Part shown: positions 1 through 11,782 of the stretch, one piece after another
Numbering within the stretch: position 1 is the stretch's first letter
Layout of the letters: every line of letters starts with the position of its first letter
NCBI GenBank assembly: GCA_004558805.1
Contig: SFDE01000002.1
Coordinates: forward strand, 112,356-176,355
Source of the DNA: Faecalibacterium prausnitzii
GTDB taxonomy: Bacteria > Bacillota > Clostridia > Oscillospirales > Ruminococcaceae
Direction: 5' to 3'
Length of the DNA stretch: 64,000 nt
Notes under the pieces: model-generated
Databases searched by the model: none
What the model was told of the DNA's origin: nothing
What the model saw: the letters and a program-made list of their open reading frames with translations, nothing else
Program-made: the position numbers and the translations under genes

Positions 1-1
1 T

Positions 2-361
2 TCCCCCGGAGACCGGGGCAAGCTGGACGGCATGGCTGCCGCCTTTGGCATGAAGCTGCTCACCGTCTCCCCTGCCGATGCAGGCAAGACCGTGGCGCAG
101 CTGCTGGGGGAGGTAGAGGTCAAAGCTCCCCGGACGCTGGTGCTGGAACCGGGGGCATATCCCCCGGCACTCGTCCTTGCCAACTTTAAGGACAAGGACG
201 TGGACACCCTGCTGGACCTGATGCGGCAGGCACAGGTCAACATCCCCCTGAAGGCGGTGGTGACCCCCGCCAACCGGAACTGGGTCTTTGGGGACCTGCT
301 GGCACACCTGCAGGAGGAGCACAGCGCCTTCACCGCTGCAAAGGAGAGCCGGAACTCATGA
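2..361 (+). CDS. DUF3783 family protein, 5' end outside window
   Basis: The reading frame is open to the left edge, so the true start probably lies outside; the first internal ATG is at 32. The visible ~119 residues contain the DUF3783-like stretch LVLEPGAYPPALVLANF followed by a helix-rich end (WVFGDLLAHLQEEH). Function is unknown for the family; no membrane segment or signal is visible. Its TGA overlaps the ATG of the apbE-like gene (ATGA), so the two are probably translationally coupled. Family assignment is by recall of the motif, so moderate confidence. Confidence 0.7.
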   Translation, partial: SPGDRGKLDGMAAAFGMKLLTVSPADAGKTVAQLLGEVEVKAPRTLVLEPGAYPPALVLANFKDKDVDTLLDLMRQAQVNIPLKAVVTPANRNWVFGDLLAHLQEEHSAFTAAKESRNS

Positions 362-1440
362 CAAAGACCTTTGCCCGACGTTTTGTCTGCGCCCTCCTTG
401 CCGGTGCGCTCTGCCTTGCCCTGCTGGCAGGCTGCAAGCCCAAAAAGGAGCTGACCCGCTACACCACCGTGTTCTACGATGTGTTCGACACGGTGACCCA
501 GGTCATCGCCTATTGCGAGACCCCGGAGGAGTTCGACCGGCAGATGCAGGCGCTCCATGCTGACCTTATTGCCTATAACCAGCTCTACGACATCTACAAC
601 GACTACGAGGGCGTTACAAATGTCAAGACCATCAACGACAACGCCGGCATTGCCCCGGTGCAGGTGGACCAGCGCATCCTTTCCATGCTGGAGCTGGCAG
701 ACCGGATGTACGCCACCACCAACGGCAAGCTGAACATTGCCATGGGCAGCGTGCTGAACATCTGGCACAACTACCGGGACGCCGCCGCCCTTACCGACAC
801 CGATGCCGACAACGCCCTCCCCAGCTTGGAAGAGCTGGAGGCAGCCGCCCAGCACTGCGACATCCGCAATGTCATCATTGACGAAAAGGCGCAAACGGTG
901 TATCTGGCGGACCCGGAAATGTCTCTGGACGTAGGCAGCGTAGGCAAGGGCTACGCCGTGGAGATGGTCTGTCAGGCGGCAGAGCAGCGGGGGCTTACCA
1001 GCGCTCTGGTCAGCGTAGGCGGCAACCTGCGTGCCATCGGCAAAAAGCCGGACGGCAGCTCCTGGACCGGCGGCGTGGAGGACCCCTGGAACGCTGCGGA
1101 GGTCTACACCTCCGGTTCCATGCTGCCTTCGGTCATCAATATCAGTGACCTTGCGCTGGTGACCAGCGGAGATTACCAGCGCTATTACGTGGTGGATGGC
1201 AAACGCTACCACCACCTCATCGACCCGGACACCTTGTATCCTGCCGCCTACTTCAACAGCGTTACGGTGCTGTGCGCCGATTCCGGGCTGGCAGACTGCC
1301 TGACCACCGGCTTGTTCTGCATGCCGCTGGAAGAGGGACAGAAGCTGGTGGAATCACTGGACGGAGTGGAGGCACTGTGGTGTACCCCGGACCAGCAGCA
1401 GATCACAACCAGCGGCTGGAGCAGCCATCTGAAACAGTAA
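358..1440 (+). CDS. apbE: FAD:protein FMN transferase (ApbE family lipoprotein)
   Basis: This 360-residue protein has a lipoprotein signal peptide with lipobox LLAGC (Cys26), so it is predicted to be anchored outside the membrane. ApbE proteins move FMN from FAD onto Thr in flavoproteins such as Rnf/Nqr subunits or extracellular flavoproteins. Family landmarks are visible: MSLDVGSVGKGYAVE (the D-x-G-x-x-x-KG-Y-A motif, flavin site), SVGGNLRAIG, and HHLIDPDTLYPA (the metal-binding H-x-x-D-P region). Length is normal. It starts inside the stop codon of the DUF3783 gene. No acceptor flavoprotein is encoded nearby. It converges on the response-regulator gene across a shared terminator. Confidence 0.93.
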   Translation: MTKTFARRFVCALLAGALCLALLAGCKPKKELTRYTTVFYDVFDTVTQVIAYCETPEEFDRQMQALHADLIAYNQLYDIYNDYEGVTNVKTINDNAGIAPVQVDQRILSMLELADRMYATTNGKLNIAMGSVLNIWHNYRDAAALTDTDADNALPSLEELEAAAQHCDIRNVIIDEKAQTVYLADPEMSLDVGSVGKGYAVEMVCQAAEQRGLTSALVSVGGNLRAIGKKPDGSSWTGGVEDPWNAAEVYTSGSMLPSVINISDLALVTSGDYQRYYVVDGKRYHHLIDPDTLYPAAYFNSVTVLCADSGLADCLTTGLFCMPLEEGQKLVESLDGVEALWCTPDQQQITTSGWSSHLKQ

Positions 1441-1450
1441 AAGCAAAGCA

Positions 1451-1486
1451 AAAAGCCCTCCGACGCAGCAGCGTCAGAGGGCTTTT
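1451..1486. terminator. bidirectional intrinsic terminator
   Basis: AAAAGCCCTC and GAGGGCTTTT flank GACGC/GCGTC arms with a short loop. A-tract and T-tract are on both sides, so it can end both the apbE transcript (+) and the response-regulator transcript (-). Confidence 0.85.
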
Positions 1487-1503
1487 GTCATCCGGGCAGT
1501 TGT

Positions 1504-2346
1504 TCAGGAGTTCTCCGGCGGGGCATAGCAGCCGGGCAGGGTGCTGCGGCGTACCCGCTCTGCCTGCTGACGCAAGGCGGAGCGGGTGACCTCTGCCCAG
1601 GAATACTGGGTCATGTACTCTCCCCGGTAGGCGTTCAGCGCCATGCGCTCCCCCCGGAGGAAGTTGTAGTAATCGCATTCCACCCTGCCGGTGTCGATCG
1701 CCAGCGTGTTCCGTCCTCGCACCAGCAGTCCCCGGACTCCCGCATCATCCAGCGTGTGGTTCAGGTCAAAGATCAGGTTCCGCAGGTGACTGTGGAGGGA
1801 AGCGGTGTCTGGCTTATCCTCCCACAGCACCGCCAGCATCTCGCCGTTGGTACAGGTGGCACCGTTGCGGTCCACCAGATAGGCAAGGAGCTCCTTGCTC
1901 TTGCTGCGCTTGAAGGCGAGGGGACGCCCGCCCACAAAGATCTCGAAGTTGCCAAAGCACTGGATCTTGACCACGGCGGGGGTATCCTCTGCCGGATAGC
2001 GGAGATTTTCCAGCGCCGAGCGCACCGCCGTCTCGGAGACCGGCTTCAGCAGAAAGCCGCTGACAAAGATCTGCAGCGCTTCCAGTGCATACTCCGGGTG
2101 CTCCGTTACCGGGATCAGGTTGCAGCGGGGCTGGATCCGCCGGATCGTCCTCGCCAGCCCCAGCCCGTCCATGCCGGGCATCTCCAGATTCAAAAAGGCT
2201 GCATCCACGGGACTCTGCCGCAGCCAGGTCAGTGCATCGTCGGTGGTCATGGCACTGATGTAGTCACAGTCCGGGGCGACCCGGCACAGGATACGGATCA
2301 GGGAATTGATCGCCAGCTGACCATCGTCTACGACCAATATTCTCAT
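1504..2346 (-). CDS. Response regulator with SARP-type DNA-binding domain; receiver lacks the phospho-acceptor Asp
   Basis: Residues 1-120 form a receiver domain: acidic pair D7-D8, the MPGMDG loop, and the conserved Lys in LLKPV. In most receivers the residue in FL-x-x-EMPGMDG is the phosphorylated Asp; here it reads FLNLEMPGMDG, so Asn53 takes that place. The remainder (from CFGNFEIFVGG) is a winged helix of the OmpR/SARP type (LLAYLVDRNG...HSHLRNLIFDLNH) with a short C-terminal tail. There is no adjacent histidine kinase. The Asn suggests phosphorylation-independent signalling or a partner-sensing role, which is inference. Confidence 0.8.
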   Translation of the reverse strand: MRILVVDDGQLAINSLIRILCRVAPDCDYISAMTTDDALTWLRQSPVDAAFLNLEMPGMDGLGLARTIRRIQPRCNLIPVTEHPEYALEALQIFVSGFLLKPVSETAVRSALENLRYPAEDTPAVVKIQCFGNFEIFVGGRPLAFKRSKSKELLAYLVDRNGATCTNGEMLAVLWEDKPDTASLHSHLRNLIFDLNHTLDDAGVRGLLVRGRNTLAIDTGRVECDYYNFLRGERMALNAYRGEYMTQYSWAEVTRSALRQQAERVRRSTLPGCYAPPENS

Positions 2347-2580
2347 CCGTCCACCTCCCGCAAGTTATCCATAGCAAACAGCATTCCATACTCCCAATCC
2401 AAGTTTAACACTCACATTCCCCATACGCAAGGTCTCACCTGCCCCAGAACGAAAAGCCCCTTTGCCCCAAAGTTTCCGGCATTTGCCGCATTGCCGGGCT
2501 TCTCCGTCGTCTGCCGCCCCGCCGGGGCAGCTGCTTTCCTGTTCTGCAAAAGCGCTCTGACCCGTGCGCTTCTCTTGTCC

Positions 2581-2610
2581 ATTATACTGTCAAGACTTTG
2601 GTGCTGTCAA
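2581..2610 (-). promoter_or_regulatory. Predicted sigma-A promoter for the response regulator
   Basis: On the minus strand TTGACA (2610-2605) and TATAAT (2586-2581) are separated by 18 bp. The 5' leader to the start at 2346 is about 225 nt. The leader (2347-2574) shows no SD-linked ORF and no obvious riboswitch motif; GC-rich short inverted repeats only. Confidence 0.7.
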
Positions 2611-2653
2611 TGGATTTTGGTGTATTTTTCTGCCTGCCATTGGAACTTTTCAC

Positions 2654-2694
2654 AAAAAAGCCCTGCAGAACAGCGGTTTTCTGTACTGCAGGGC
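2654..2694 (-). terminator. Intrinsic terminator after the RHH gene
   Basis: Minus-strand GCCCTGCAG and CTGCAGGGC form a stem followed by TTTTTT, just after the stop codon of the ribbon-helix-helix gene. Confidence 0.85.
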
Positions 2695-2699
2695 AAAGC

Positions 2700-2900
2700 T
2701 TATTTTATATCCAGTTCCGGGGGGACGTCCAGCTGGTCGGAGACGTACTTTCCGTTCTTTTTGCGCTGACGCACGCACTCTGTGAGGAGATATTCGATCT
2801 GACCGTTCACCGACCGGAAATCATCCTCTGCCCAGGCGGCAAGGGCATCGTAGAGTTTGGCGTTCAGCCGCAGGGGCACCTGCTTTTTGGGTTCTGCCAT
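2700..2900 (-). CDS. Small Arc/ribbon-helix-helix type protein coupled to the SPFH gene
   Basis: This 66-residue protein (start MAEPKKQ) shows an N-terminal basic beta-strand [13 protein letters not shown] followed by two helices ([30 protein letters not shown]), the layout of Arc/MetJ-type RHH DNA-binding proteins. The A of the SPFH stop TGA is the A of this ATG, so translation is coupled. A longer frame exists upstream but only overlaps the SPFH gene. It could regulate the SPFH operon or act as a small cytosolic partner; the sequence does not decide. Confidence 0.75.
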   Translation of the reverse strand: MAEPKKQVPLRLNAKLYDALAAWAEDDFRSVNGQIEYLLTECVRQRKKNGKYVSDQLDVPPELDIK

Positions 2901-3937
2901 CAGTACAGGCTGCCGCTGTTCACGATGGGCTGAGCATCCCGGTTGCCGCACAGCACCACCAGCAGATTGGAGACCATTGCCGCCTTGCGCTCATCGTCCA
3001 GCTCCACCACTTTGTTCTCATTCAGACGGTCCAGCGCCATTTCCACCATGCCCACGGCACCGTCCACGATCATCTTGCGGGCATCAATGATGGCACTTGC
3101 CTGCTGCCGCTGCAGCATCACCGCAGCGATCTCCGGTGCGTATGCCAGATAGGTGATGCGTGCCTCCACCACTTCGATGCCTGCCTCGGACACATTTTTC
3201 TGGATCTCGTCCCGGATGCGGGCGGCAACCACCTCCGAGGAGCCACGCAGGCTGCCCTCGTCCGCCACCCCGTCGCCGGTGGTGTCCACGTTGGGGGCAA
3301 CGTCGTAGGGGTACACCCGCACCACGTTGCGCAGGGCGCTGTCGCACTGCAGGGACAGGTATTCCTTGTAGTTGTCCACGTTGAACACTGCCTTGGCGGT
3401 GTCAGTGACCCGCCAGATCACAGCGATGCCGATCTCCACCGGGTTGCCCAGACAGTCGTTGATCTTCTGCCGGGAGTTGTTCAGGGTCATCATCTTCAGC
3501 GAGATCTTTTTGCTCATGGACTCGGCGCTTACCTGCGTATTCTGCCCGCTACTGCCAAACATCGCAGCCATGCCGTTTTCCTTGCTGCTCACGTCTCCGC
3601 TCTGGCTCAGCCGGGTGCCGGCAGCAGGGTTCACAGCGGTGCAGAAGGGGTTGACCCAGTAAAAGCCCTGCCCCTTCAGGGTGCCGATGTAGTCGCCAAA
3701 AAGGGTCAGCACCAGTGCCTCCTGCGGCTTCAGCACCTTGAGACCGCAGAACAGGAAAATGCCTGCGATCCAATACCCGATGGACAGGATCAGCAGCGGC
3801 ACGCCCAGAAGCATCCGGTCTGCATCCAGCAGGGTGACGCTATAAATGAACAGAGCAACGGATGCCGCATAGCCCAGCAGGGTCAGCAGCAGCACCGCCA
3901 TGCCGTTTTTGCGGGTGTTCAAAATTTTCTCTTCCAT
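2900..3937 (-). CDS. SPFH/Band 7 membrane protein
   Basis: The chosen start ([12 protein letters not shown]) has a strong SD, AAGGAGGG, 8 nt upstream; an in-frame extension to 4027 lacks one. Two hydrophobic segments lie at about residues 14-35 and 45-65, then the SPFH domain begins ([31 protein letters not shown]), continues through [28 protein letters not shown], and ends in helices ([18 protein letters not shown]). Such proteins form oligomeric membrane scaffolds related to stomatin/prohibitin. The cytosolic insertion [19 protein letters not shown] is variable. Followed by a translationally coupled RHH gene. Confidence 0.88.
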   Translation of the reverse strand: MEEKILNTRKNGMAVLLLTLLGYAASVALFIYSVTLLDADRMLLGVPLLILSIGYWIAGIFLFCGLKVLKPQEALVLTLFGDYIGTLKGQGFYWVNPFCTAVNPAAGTRLSQSGDVSSKENGMAAMFGSSGQNTQVSAESMSKKISLKMMTLNNSRQKINDCLGNPVEIGIAVIWRVTDTAKAVFNVDNYKEYLSLQCDSALRNVVRVYPYDVAPNVDTTGDGVADEGSLRGSSEVVAARIRDEIQKNVSEAGIEVVEARITYLAYAPEIAAVMLQRQQASAIIDARKMIVDGAVGMVEMALDRLNENKVVELDDERKAAMVSNLLVVLCGNRDAQPIVNSGSLY

Positions 3938-3986
3938 ACAAAGTCCCTCCTTATCAGGATCGGAAGTATTTCTTTCTGATATCAAA

Positions 3987-4015
3987 ATCATATCACTTAT
4001 AGAAAGAACTGTCAA
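3987..4015 (-). promoter_or_regulatory. Predicted promoter for the SPFH-RHH operon
   Basis: Minus-strand TTGACA (4015-4010), 17 bp, TATGAT (3992-3987). It lies about 50 bp upstream of the chosen SPFH start. Confidence 0.75.
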
Positions 4016-4024
4016 GTACTCCCA

Positions 4025-4076
4025 CAAAAAATCCCCTGTCTGCCGGGCATAACTGCCACAGGCAAACAGGGGTGAT
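4025..4076 (-). terminator. Intrinsic terminator of the ATP synthase operon
   Basis: Minus-strand CCCCTGTTTGCC pairs with GGCAGACAGGGG and is followed by ATTTTTT, about 25 nt after atpC. Confidence 0.85.
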
Positions 4077-4098
4077 CTTCCTATAGGATAAAAAGGGT

Positions 4099-4505
4099 TC
4101 AGCGCTTGTACTTTGCGGCGGTCTGCAAACGCTGCATGGCACGGTCCAGTGCGATCTTGCTCTGATAATACTCGTGCATGCTCTGCTTGTGCTGCAGTCG
4201 CTCTTCTGCACGGATCCTTGCCGCCTCGGCACGGTTTTTGTCGATGTCCTCCGGGCGTTCGGCGCTGTCCACCAGCACCATCACATAGGAGGGGGTCACC
4301 TCGGCAATGCCGTCCCCCACCAGCACGTCCCGGCTCTCGCCGTCTGCGTCAAAATGCAGGATCCCCATGTGCAGAGCCACCAGCACCGGGCTGTGCCCTG
4401 CCTGTACTCCGTACACACCGTCTCCGATGGGCAGCACAAGGTTTTCGCAATTACCCTGATAAAACTCGCCGCTGGATGCGGTGATGTTCAGTATAAAGCG
4501 ATTCA

Positions 4506-4506
<1 letters not shown>
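4099..4506 (-). CDS. atpC: ATP synthase F1 subunit epsilon
   Basis: 135 residues. The N-terminal beta-sandwich (FILNITASSGEFYQGNCENLVLPIGDG, then GVQAGHSPVLVALHMGIL) is typical and is followed by a helical hairpin (ERLQHKQSMHEYYQSKIALDRAMQRLQTAAKYKR). Epsilon couples gamma rotation to F1 and can inhibit hydrolysis. Its ATG shares one base with the atpD stop (TGATG), so it is coupled to beta. Last gene of the operon. Confidence 0.95.
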
Positions 4507-5927
<1,421 letters not shown>

Positions 5928-5929
5928 TT

Positions 5930-5962
5930 ATCCAAATGCCCTCCCGGTCCCTGCCGGGAAGG
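5930..5962 (+). terminator. Hairpin with T-run between atpG and atpD, oriented antisense
   Basis: The plus strand has CCCTCCCGG and CCGGGAAGGG arms followed by TCTTTTT. In the operon's own (minus) direction the hairpin has no T-run after it, so it should not stop atp transcription but could stop antisense transcripts or protect/process the mRNA upstream of atpD. Confidence 0.5.
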
Positions 5963-5968
5963 GTCTTT

Positions 5969-6836
5969 TTATTCCGTCTGGTCCTGCACCGCCGCAGCGC
6001 CGCCGATGATCTCGGTGATCTCCTGGGTGATGGAACCCTGCCGGGTACGGTTGTACTCCAGCTGCAGCTCCCGGATCATGTCGTTGGCGCTCTTGGTGGC
6101 GGAATCCATGGCGGTCATCCGGGCGCTCTGCTCGGCGCAGAAGCTCTCGGTCATGGCACCAAAGATCATGCCGTGCATGTAGATAGGTGCCGTCTGCTCA
6201 AAGACGGTCCATGCGTCCGGCATCATCTCCACCTCGCCCTTGGGGTCGCCCAGACCCTTGGGGGCAGGCTGCAGATGCTCCCGGTCCAGCGGCAGCAGCC
6301 GCACCATCACCGGTTCACTGGTGAGGGCGTTCTGGATCTTGGTGTAGATCAGATAGATCTCGTCCAGCTTGCCGGACTTGAAATCCTCAATAGCATCCAC
6401 CGTGATGTCCCGGGCACGCTGCAGGGTGGGGGCGGTGGCTCCGTACTGGAATTCTTCTACCAGACGGGGGTCCTTGTGGAGCAGGGCACGGTAGCCTACC
6501 TGACCGATGACATAGAACCGGTCATTTTCGTCCGCCTGCTCCTTAAGGAACTTGATGACGTTCTGGTTGTAGGCACCTGCCATGCCCTTGTCCGCCGTAA
6601 GCACCAGATAGGCGCGCCGGGGATTTTCCTTCTCCCTCTCGTGGAAGAAGGGGTGCACCGGCTCCTCCGGCAGATGGGGCACCACCCGGGAGATGGTATC
6701 CCGCATACGGGAGAAATAGGGCTGCACGTTCTGGTAGTTCTTGCGTGCCTTGCGCAGCTTGGAAGAAGAGATCAGGTACATGGCATTGGTGATCTTCATG
6801 GTGTCCTGGATGCTCTCGATGCGCTCTTTCAGCAGC

Positions 6837-6850
<14 letters not shown>
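5969..6850 (-). CDS. atpG: ATP synthase F1 subunit gamma
   Basis: The ATG at 6850 (MPSSKLLKERIESIQDTMKIT) is chosen because AGGAGG lies 8 nt upstream; an in-frame extension to 6874 has no SD. 293 residues, with the conserved N-terminal helix, the ITSDKGMAG-like LTADKGMAGAYN motif and the C-terminal helix MIRELQLEYNRTRQGSITQEITEIIGGA. The gene starts 14 bp inside the end of the atpA fusion gene, implying translational coupling. Confidence 0.96.
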
Positions 6851-8580
<1,730 letters not shown>

Positions 8581-8600
<20 letters not shown>

Positions 8601-9072
8601 CTGCTTTCTCCAGCAGATCGTCCAGAAGACGTGCGTCGTCCTGAACGGTCAGGTTCCGCTCCAGCAGCTTCTCGCACATAGCGCGTGCCAGTGCGGTGGT
8701 CTGGGCATCCGCTTCCCGCAGCTTGCTCTGCCGCTCTGCCTCTGCTGCCGTCTTGCCCGCGGCAAGAATGGCGTCCGCCTGCTTCTGTGCCTCAGCAAGG
8801 AGCTGCTGCTTTTCGGTCTCTGCCTGCTGCTGATATGCCTTGCGGCGGGCAGCGGCTTCCTGGTCCACATTGCGCAGCTTTGCCTGCGCCTCATTCATTG
8901 CCGCCGCTGCTTCCTTTTTGGAAGTCTCGGCGGCATTCAGATCATCGTCCACCAGCTTCTGGCGCTGTGCAATGATGTCTGCCACGGGCTTGAACAAAAA
9001 CTTACGCAGCAGAAAGAACAGTACCAGAACGTTGACGACTGTATACAGAAGGTTCAGATTCAGTGTCAGCAT
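8581..9072 (-). CDS. atpF: ATP synthase Fo subunit b
   Basis: 163 residues: one N-terminal membrane helix (LLYTVVNVLVLFFLLRKFLFKP) and a long charged coiled coil, the peripheral stalk. The length is that of an ordinary b subunit, so it does not carry the missing delta N-terminal domain. The last 20 bases overlap the start of the delta-alpha gene. Confidence 0.96.
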
Positions 9073-9089
9073 TCGTCATGCCTCCGTTA

Positions 9090-9314
9090 TCAACCCAGAA
9101 ACAGGATGATCAGCAGTGCAACAACGAAGCCGAAAATTGCAGTACCTTCTGCAAGGGCTGCACCCAGCAGCAGGTTGGTCTGGATCTTGCCGGATGCCTC
9201 GGGCTGGCGGCTGATTGCCTCCGTTGCCTTGCCCGTTGCGATGCCGATGCCGATACCGCCGCCAATGCCGGTCAGCGCTGCAATGCCAGCGCCCAGAGCT
9301 ACCAATCCGTTCAT
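9090..9314 (-). CDS. atpE: ATP synthase Fo subunit c
   Basis: 74 residues, two membrane helices joined by the conserved polar loop RQPE. The ion-carrying Glu is in [10 protein letters not shown]. The residues known to bind Na+ in Na+-type rings (a Gln in helix 1, Ser/Thr next to the Glu, Tyr four further on) are Ile, Gly and Phe-region here, so H+ coupling is predicted. This is inference from motif comparison. Confidence 0.96.
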   Translation of the reverse strand: MNGLVALGAGIAALTGIGGGIGIGIATGKATEAISRQPEASGKIQTNLLLGAALAEGTAIFGFVVALLIILFLG

Positions 9315-9349
9315 AGTAATAATCTCCTTTATAATCAGTTAACCACAGG

Positions 9350-10033
9350 TCATTCCTCTCCGCCGATGCTCTCTTTCATGAACAGCGAAGTCAGGAACAC
9401 GAATACATAGGTCTGGATCAGACCATCGAACAAATCAAAGTACAAGCTAAACACCGCCGGTACGAACACCGGCACCACCATCTTGATCAGCTCCATGATG
9501 ACAAAAGCGCCCAGCACATTGCCGAACAGTCGCATACACAGGCTGGTAGGACGGATGGCGATCTCCAGAATGTTCATGGGGGTCATAACGGGAGTGGGAG
9601 CCGCCAGGCTTTTCAAAAAGCCCACACCGCCCCGGGCATGGATGCCGGAGTACTCGATAAGGATGATGCTCATCAGCGCCAGCGCCGCCGTCACATTCAG
9701 GTCCTTTGTGGGGGGCTTGATGCCAAACACGCCGATAAGGTTGCAGCAGCCGATGTACAGCGCCACGGTCATCAGGTAGGGCACATAGCCCCTGCCCTCT
9801 TTTCCCAGCAGCCCCTCAAAAAAGTTGCTGCCGAAGTTGTAGATCGTTTCCAGCACCGCCTGCCGCTTGGAGATGTGGTCCACCCGCAGGTTGCGGGTGA
9901 GCAGGATGGAGCACAGCACCAGAAATGCCATGATGCCCCAGCTGACGACCACGGATTCCGGGATCTGCAGCCCGCCGATCTGGATCATTTCCACATTCAG
10001 CTCTTCCATAAGAGCCGCAGTCAGCTTATTCAT
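9350..10033 (-). CDS. atpB: ATP synthase Fo subunit a
   Basis: 227 residues with about five membrane segments. The functional Arg lies in the helix AIRPTSLCMRLFGNVLGAFV, and the C-terminal helix reads FDGLIQTYVFVFLTSLFMKES. First gene of the operon; no atpI-like gene precedes it. Its RBS is AGGAGG-like just upstream of 10033. Confidence 0.96.
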   Translation of the reverse strand: MNKLTAALMEELNVEMIQIGGLQIPESVVVSWGIMAFLVLCSILLTRNLRVDHISKRQAVLETIYNFGSNFFEGLLGKEGRGYVPYLMTVALYIGCCNLIGVFGIKPPTKDLNVTAALALMSIILIEYSGIHARGGVGFLKSLAAPTPVMTPMNILEIAIRPTSLCMRLFGNVLGAFVIMELIKMVVPVFVPAVFSLYFDLFDGLIQTYVFVFLTSLFMKESIGGEE

Positions 10034-10194
10034 TGTTTTTCCTCCTTCCTCTCAGGATCCGGCACCGGGGTGCCGTTATTCGGGGGTATTTCAGAAAAAC
10101 AGGCAGAACCTCGTTAAAAAGCAAGAAAGGCGCCGGTTCTGTTGCATCGCGCCCTTCTCTGTTTTTCCGTTGGTTCCGTCTTTTTTCGTCTGGT

Positions 10195-10223
10195 ATGATA
10201 GTACGATTGGGGCAAATTGACAA
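10195..10223 (-). promoter_or_regulatory. Predicted promoter of the ATP synthase operon
   Basis: Minus-strand TTGTCA (10223-10218), 17 bp, TATCAT (10200-10195). The leader to atpB is about 155 nt and holds a GGCACC-CCGGTGCC hairpin near 10052-10066. The rest of 10034-10406 is AT-rich with no supported gene. Confidence 0.7.
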
Positions 10224-10383
10224 GTCCTCCAACGCACATTCTACCATTTGTTATATTTCATTTCTGTGACATGTCAAAAGGATTGTATTGTTTGCACAAT
10301 TTCAAAGTCCAAACTTGTGCTTTTCGTCCAATTTCTTTGTTAAAACTTAGCCGCTCGCCATGGTTTGAAGGGGTTTCGGAGTC

Positions 10384-10408
10384 AAAAATACACGATTCGT
10401 ATATTTTT
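10384..10408 (-). terminator. Probable terminator overlapping the DUF2798 stop codon
   Basis: AAAAATATACG / CGTGTATTTTT arms (one G-T/A mismatch) with an AT-rich tail on the minus strand; the hairpin includes the stop codon. Short and partly imperfect, so tentative. Confidence 0.4.
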
Positions 10409-10928
10409 ATATGACCGTCATGCGAAATTTATATAGTCGGCTCTCCGGGTATGTATTCCCTGCCGCCGGAGCTTTTGCCTCCTTACGATGGAACAGCAGC
10501 CGGAAGATGGCACGGCACAGAGGTCCACAGTACAGCAGCTGCCAGCACAGTGCCATGGGCATATTGCATCCCCAGGTGTGCACCCATGTGCCGAAACCAG
10601 GCTCCTTGAACAGGATCGTTGCCACAAGGCTCATGACCGGGCACATGATGCATACGATCATCAGGGAGATGGCGTAGGTAATAAACCGGGGACGGTCTGT
10701 GGGACGCATAAAAGTAAAGGCAAGCTTTGTGGCAAGCTTTTCCACCACAAAGAACTCCAGCACAAACGCAACCGTTGCCATAACGGGCAGCTCTCCCAGT
10801 GCCATGATAAAGGTGGCATTGGTGACACCGCCGGTGGCAAGTGCCACATTGTAGACGATCATCCCGTAGACCATGATGAGCGCCATGATGATGGTAAAAA
10901 CGATCTTTTCCGGTAAAGTTCTGGGCAT
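10407..10928 (-). CDS. DUF2798 family membrane protein
   Basis: The start MPRTLPEKIVF is chosen because AAGGAG precedes it by 9 nt; an open extension to 11045 lacks an SD. 173 residues with about four membrane segments (IVFTIIMALIMVYGMIVYNV, LGELPVMATVAFVLEFFVV, YAISLMIVCIMCPVMSLVATILF, NMPMALCWQLLYCGPLCRAIF). DUF2798 is a small membrane family of unknown function. Monocistronic by appearance. Confidence 0.8.
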   Translation of the reverse strand: MPRTLPEKIVFTIIMALIMVYGMIVYNVALATGGVTNATFIMALGELPVMATVAFVLEFFVVEKLATKLAFTFMRPTDRPRFITYAISLMIVCIMCPVMSLVATILFKEPGFGTWVHTWGCNMPMALCWQLLYCGPLCRAIFRLLFHRKEAKAPAAGNTYPESRLYKFRMTVI

Positions 10929-11258
10929 GATTCTGTAACTCCTTGTTGATTCATCAGTTTTTGATATCCAAACTTTCATCGCACAAAAAAAAAGAAGCCG
11001 GACGGAGCGGAACCTTCGTCTGACTTCTGTACGACTACCATTCATTGCCTGCTATTTTAGCACCGGATCCTCCGGCGCATAATACCTTTTGTGGTTTTTC
11101 TCCCGATTTGCGCAAATCCGTTCACATACGACCCGAAACTTCTGGTCACTTTTCCTTTTCCCTCCACCAGGCACCTCTGCGCCGCTTTTTGTGCCATTTT
11201 CACAGTTCTTTTCAAGAACTATACAAAATACTGTGTATTTCTTTGTGCAGTCTGCGAA

Positions 11259-11287
11259 TAGACAAATGGTGCTTTTGCATGTATAAT
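11259..11287 (+). promoter_or_regulatory. Strong predicted promoter of the 11.3 kb RNA unit
   Basis: TAGACA (11259-11264), exactly 17 bp, TATAAT (11282-11287, consensus). No long plus-strand ORF follows before the terminator at 11942. The upstream stretch 11046-11258 shows no supported gene. Confidence 0.8.
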
Positions 11288-11620
11288 TAAGCCAGAAACC
11301 AGAGAAGTACAGCAGAAGCTCAAATGGGAGCTACTCCCGCTGACTTGAAGCAGAAAGGAGCGAGACCGATGGTTGATATGGAACCCGCACAGCAGGGACA
11401 GGCTGTCGGGGTTCGCTGAGAAGCAAAACAGACGCTCACCACAAACGGGATGTTTCCCCCGTATAAAAACATAACAGAACTTGAGCGACTCTTGAGCATC
11501 AAAAGTGCGATAACACGACAACCTGTCGATAAACCTTCCCCAGGGCAATTCAAATAGATCCGCCGAAGGTGATTTCCCATGATGGTATCTTTTGCACGGA
11601 GACACTTATTTGAATAGCGA

Positions 11621-11782
11621 AGAGGAGTTATACCAATGTACTGAGCAGCTTGCCCCTTAGCAAATCTAACTCGAAAGAATGTGGTAATATGAAATTCATC
11701 TTCATGATCTCGGTACCGCACTCCATCAGTTAAGAGAAGGGTCAGTCCAATGTACTAAGTAATCAGTCCCCTTGCATCGCAT
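11621..11782 (+). repeat. Imperfect repeat around Met-Tyr-stop mini-ORFs
   Basis: AGAGGAG-(t)-TACCAATGTACTGAG...CCCCTTAGCA at 11621-11665 recurs as AGAAGGG-TCAGTCCAATGTACTAAG...CCCCTTGCA at 11734-11776. Each copy keeps an SD 8 nt before ATG TAC stop. Confidence 0.6.

Noticed and set aside
2410-2580. 56-codon frame on the minus strand in the response-regulator leader
   Set aside because: Its ATG overlaps the -10 box of the promoter, so a transcript from that promoter would not include it, and there is no SD.
9090-9314. Na+-coupled c subunit
   Set aside because: The Gln and Ser/Thr-Tyr ligands of Na+ rings are absent, so H+ is the better reading.
11320-11721. 133-codon minus-strand ORF across the 11.3 kb RNA unit
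   Set aside because: No SD, no recognised domain, Cys/Ser-rich ordinary-noise composition; opposed to a strong plus-strand promoter and terminator. Kept only as a remote alternative.
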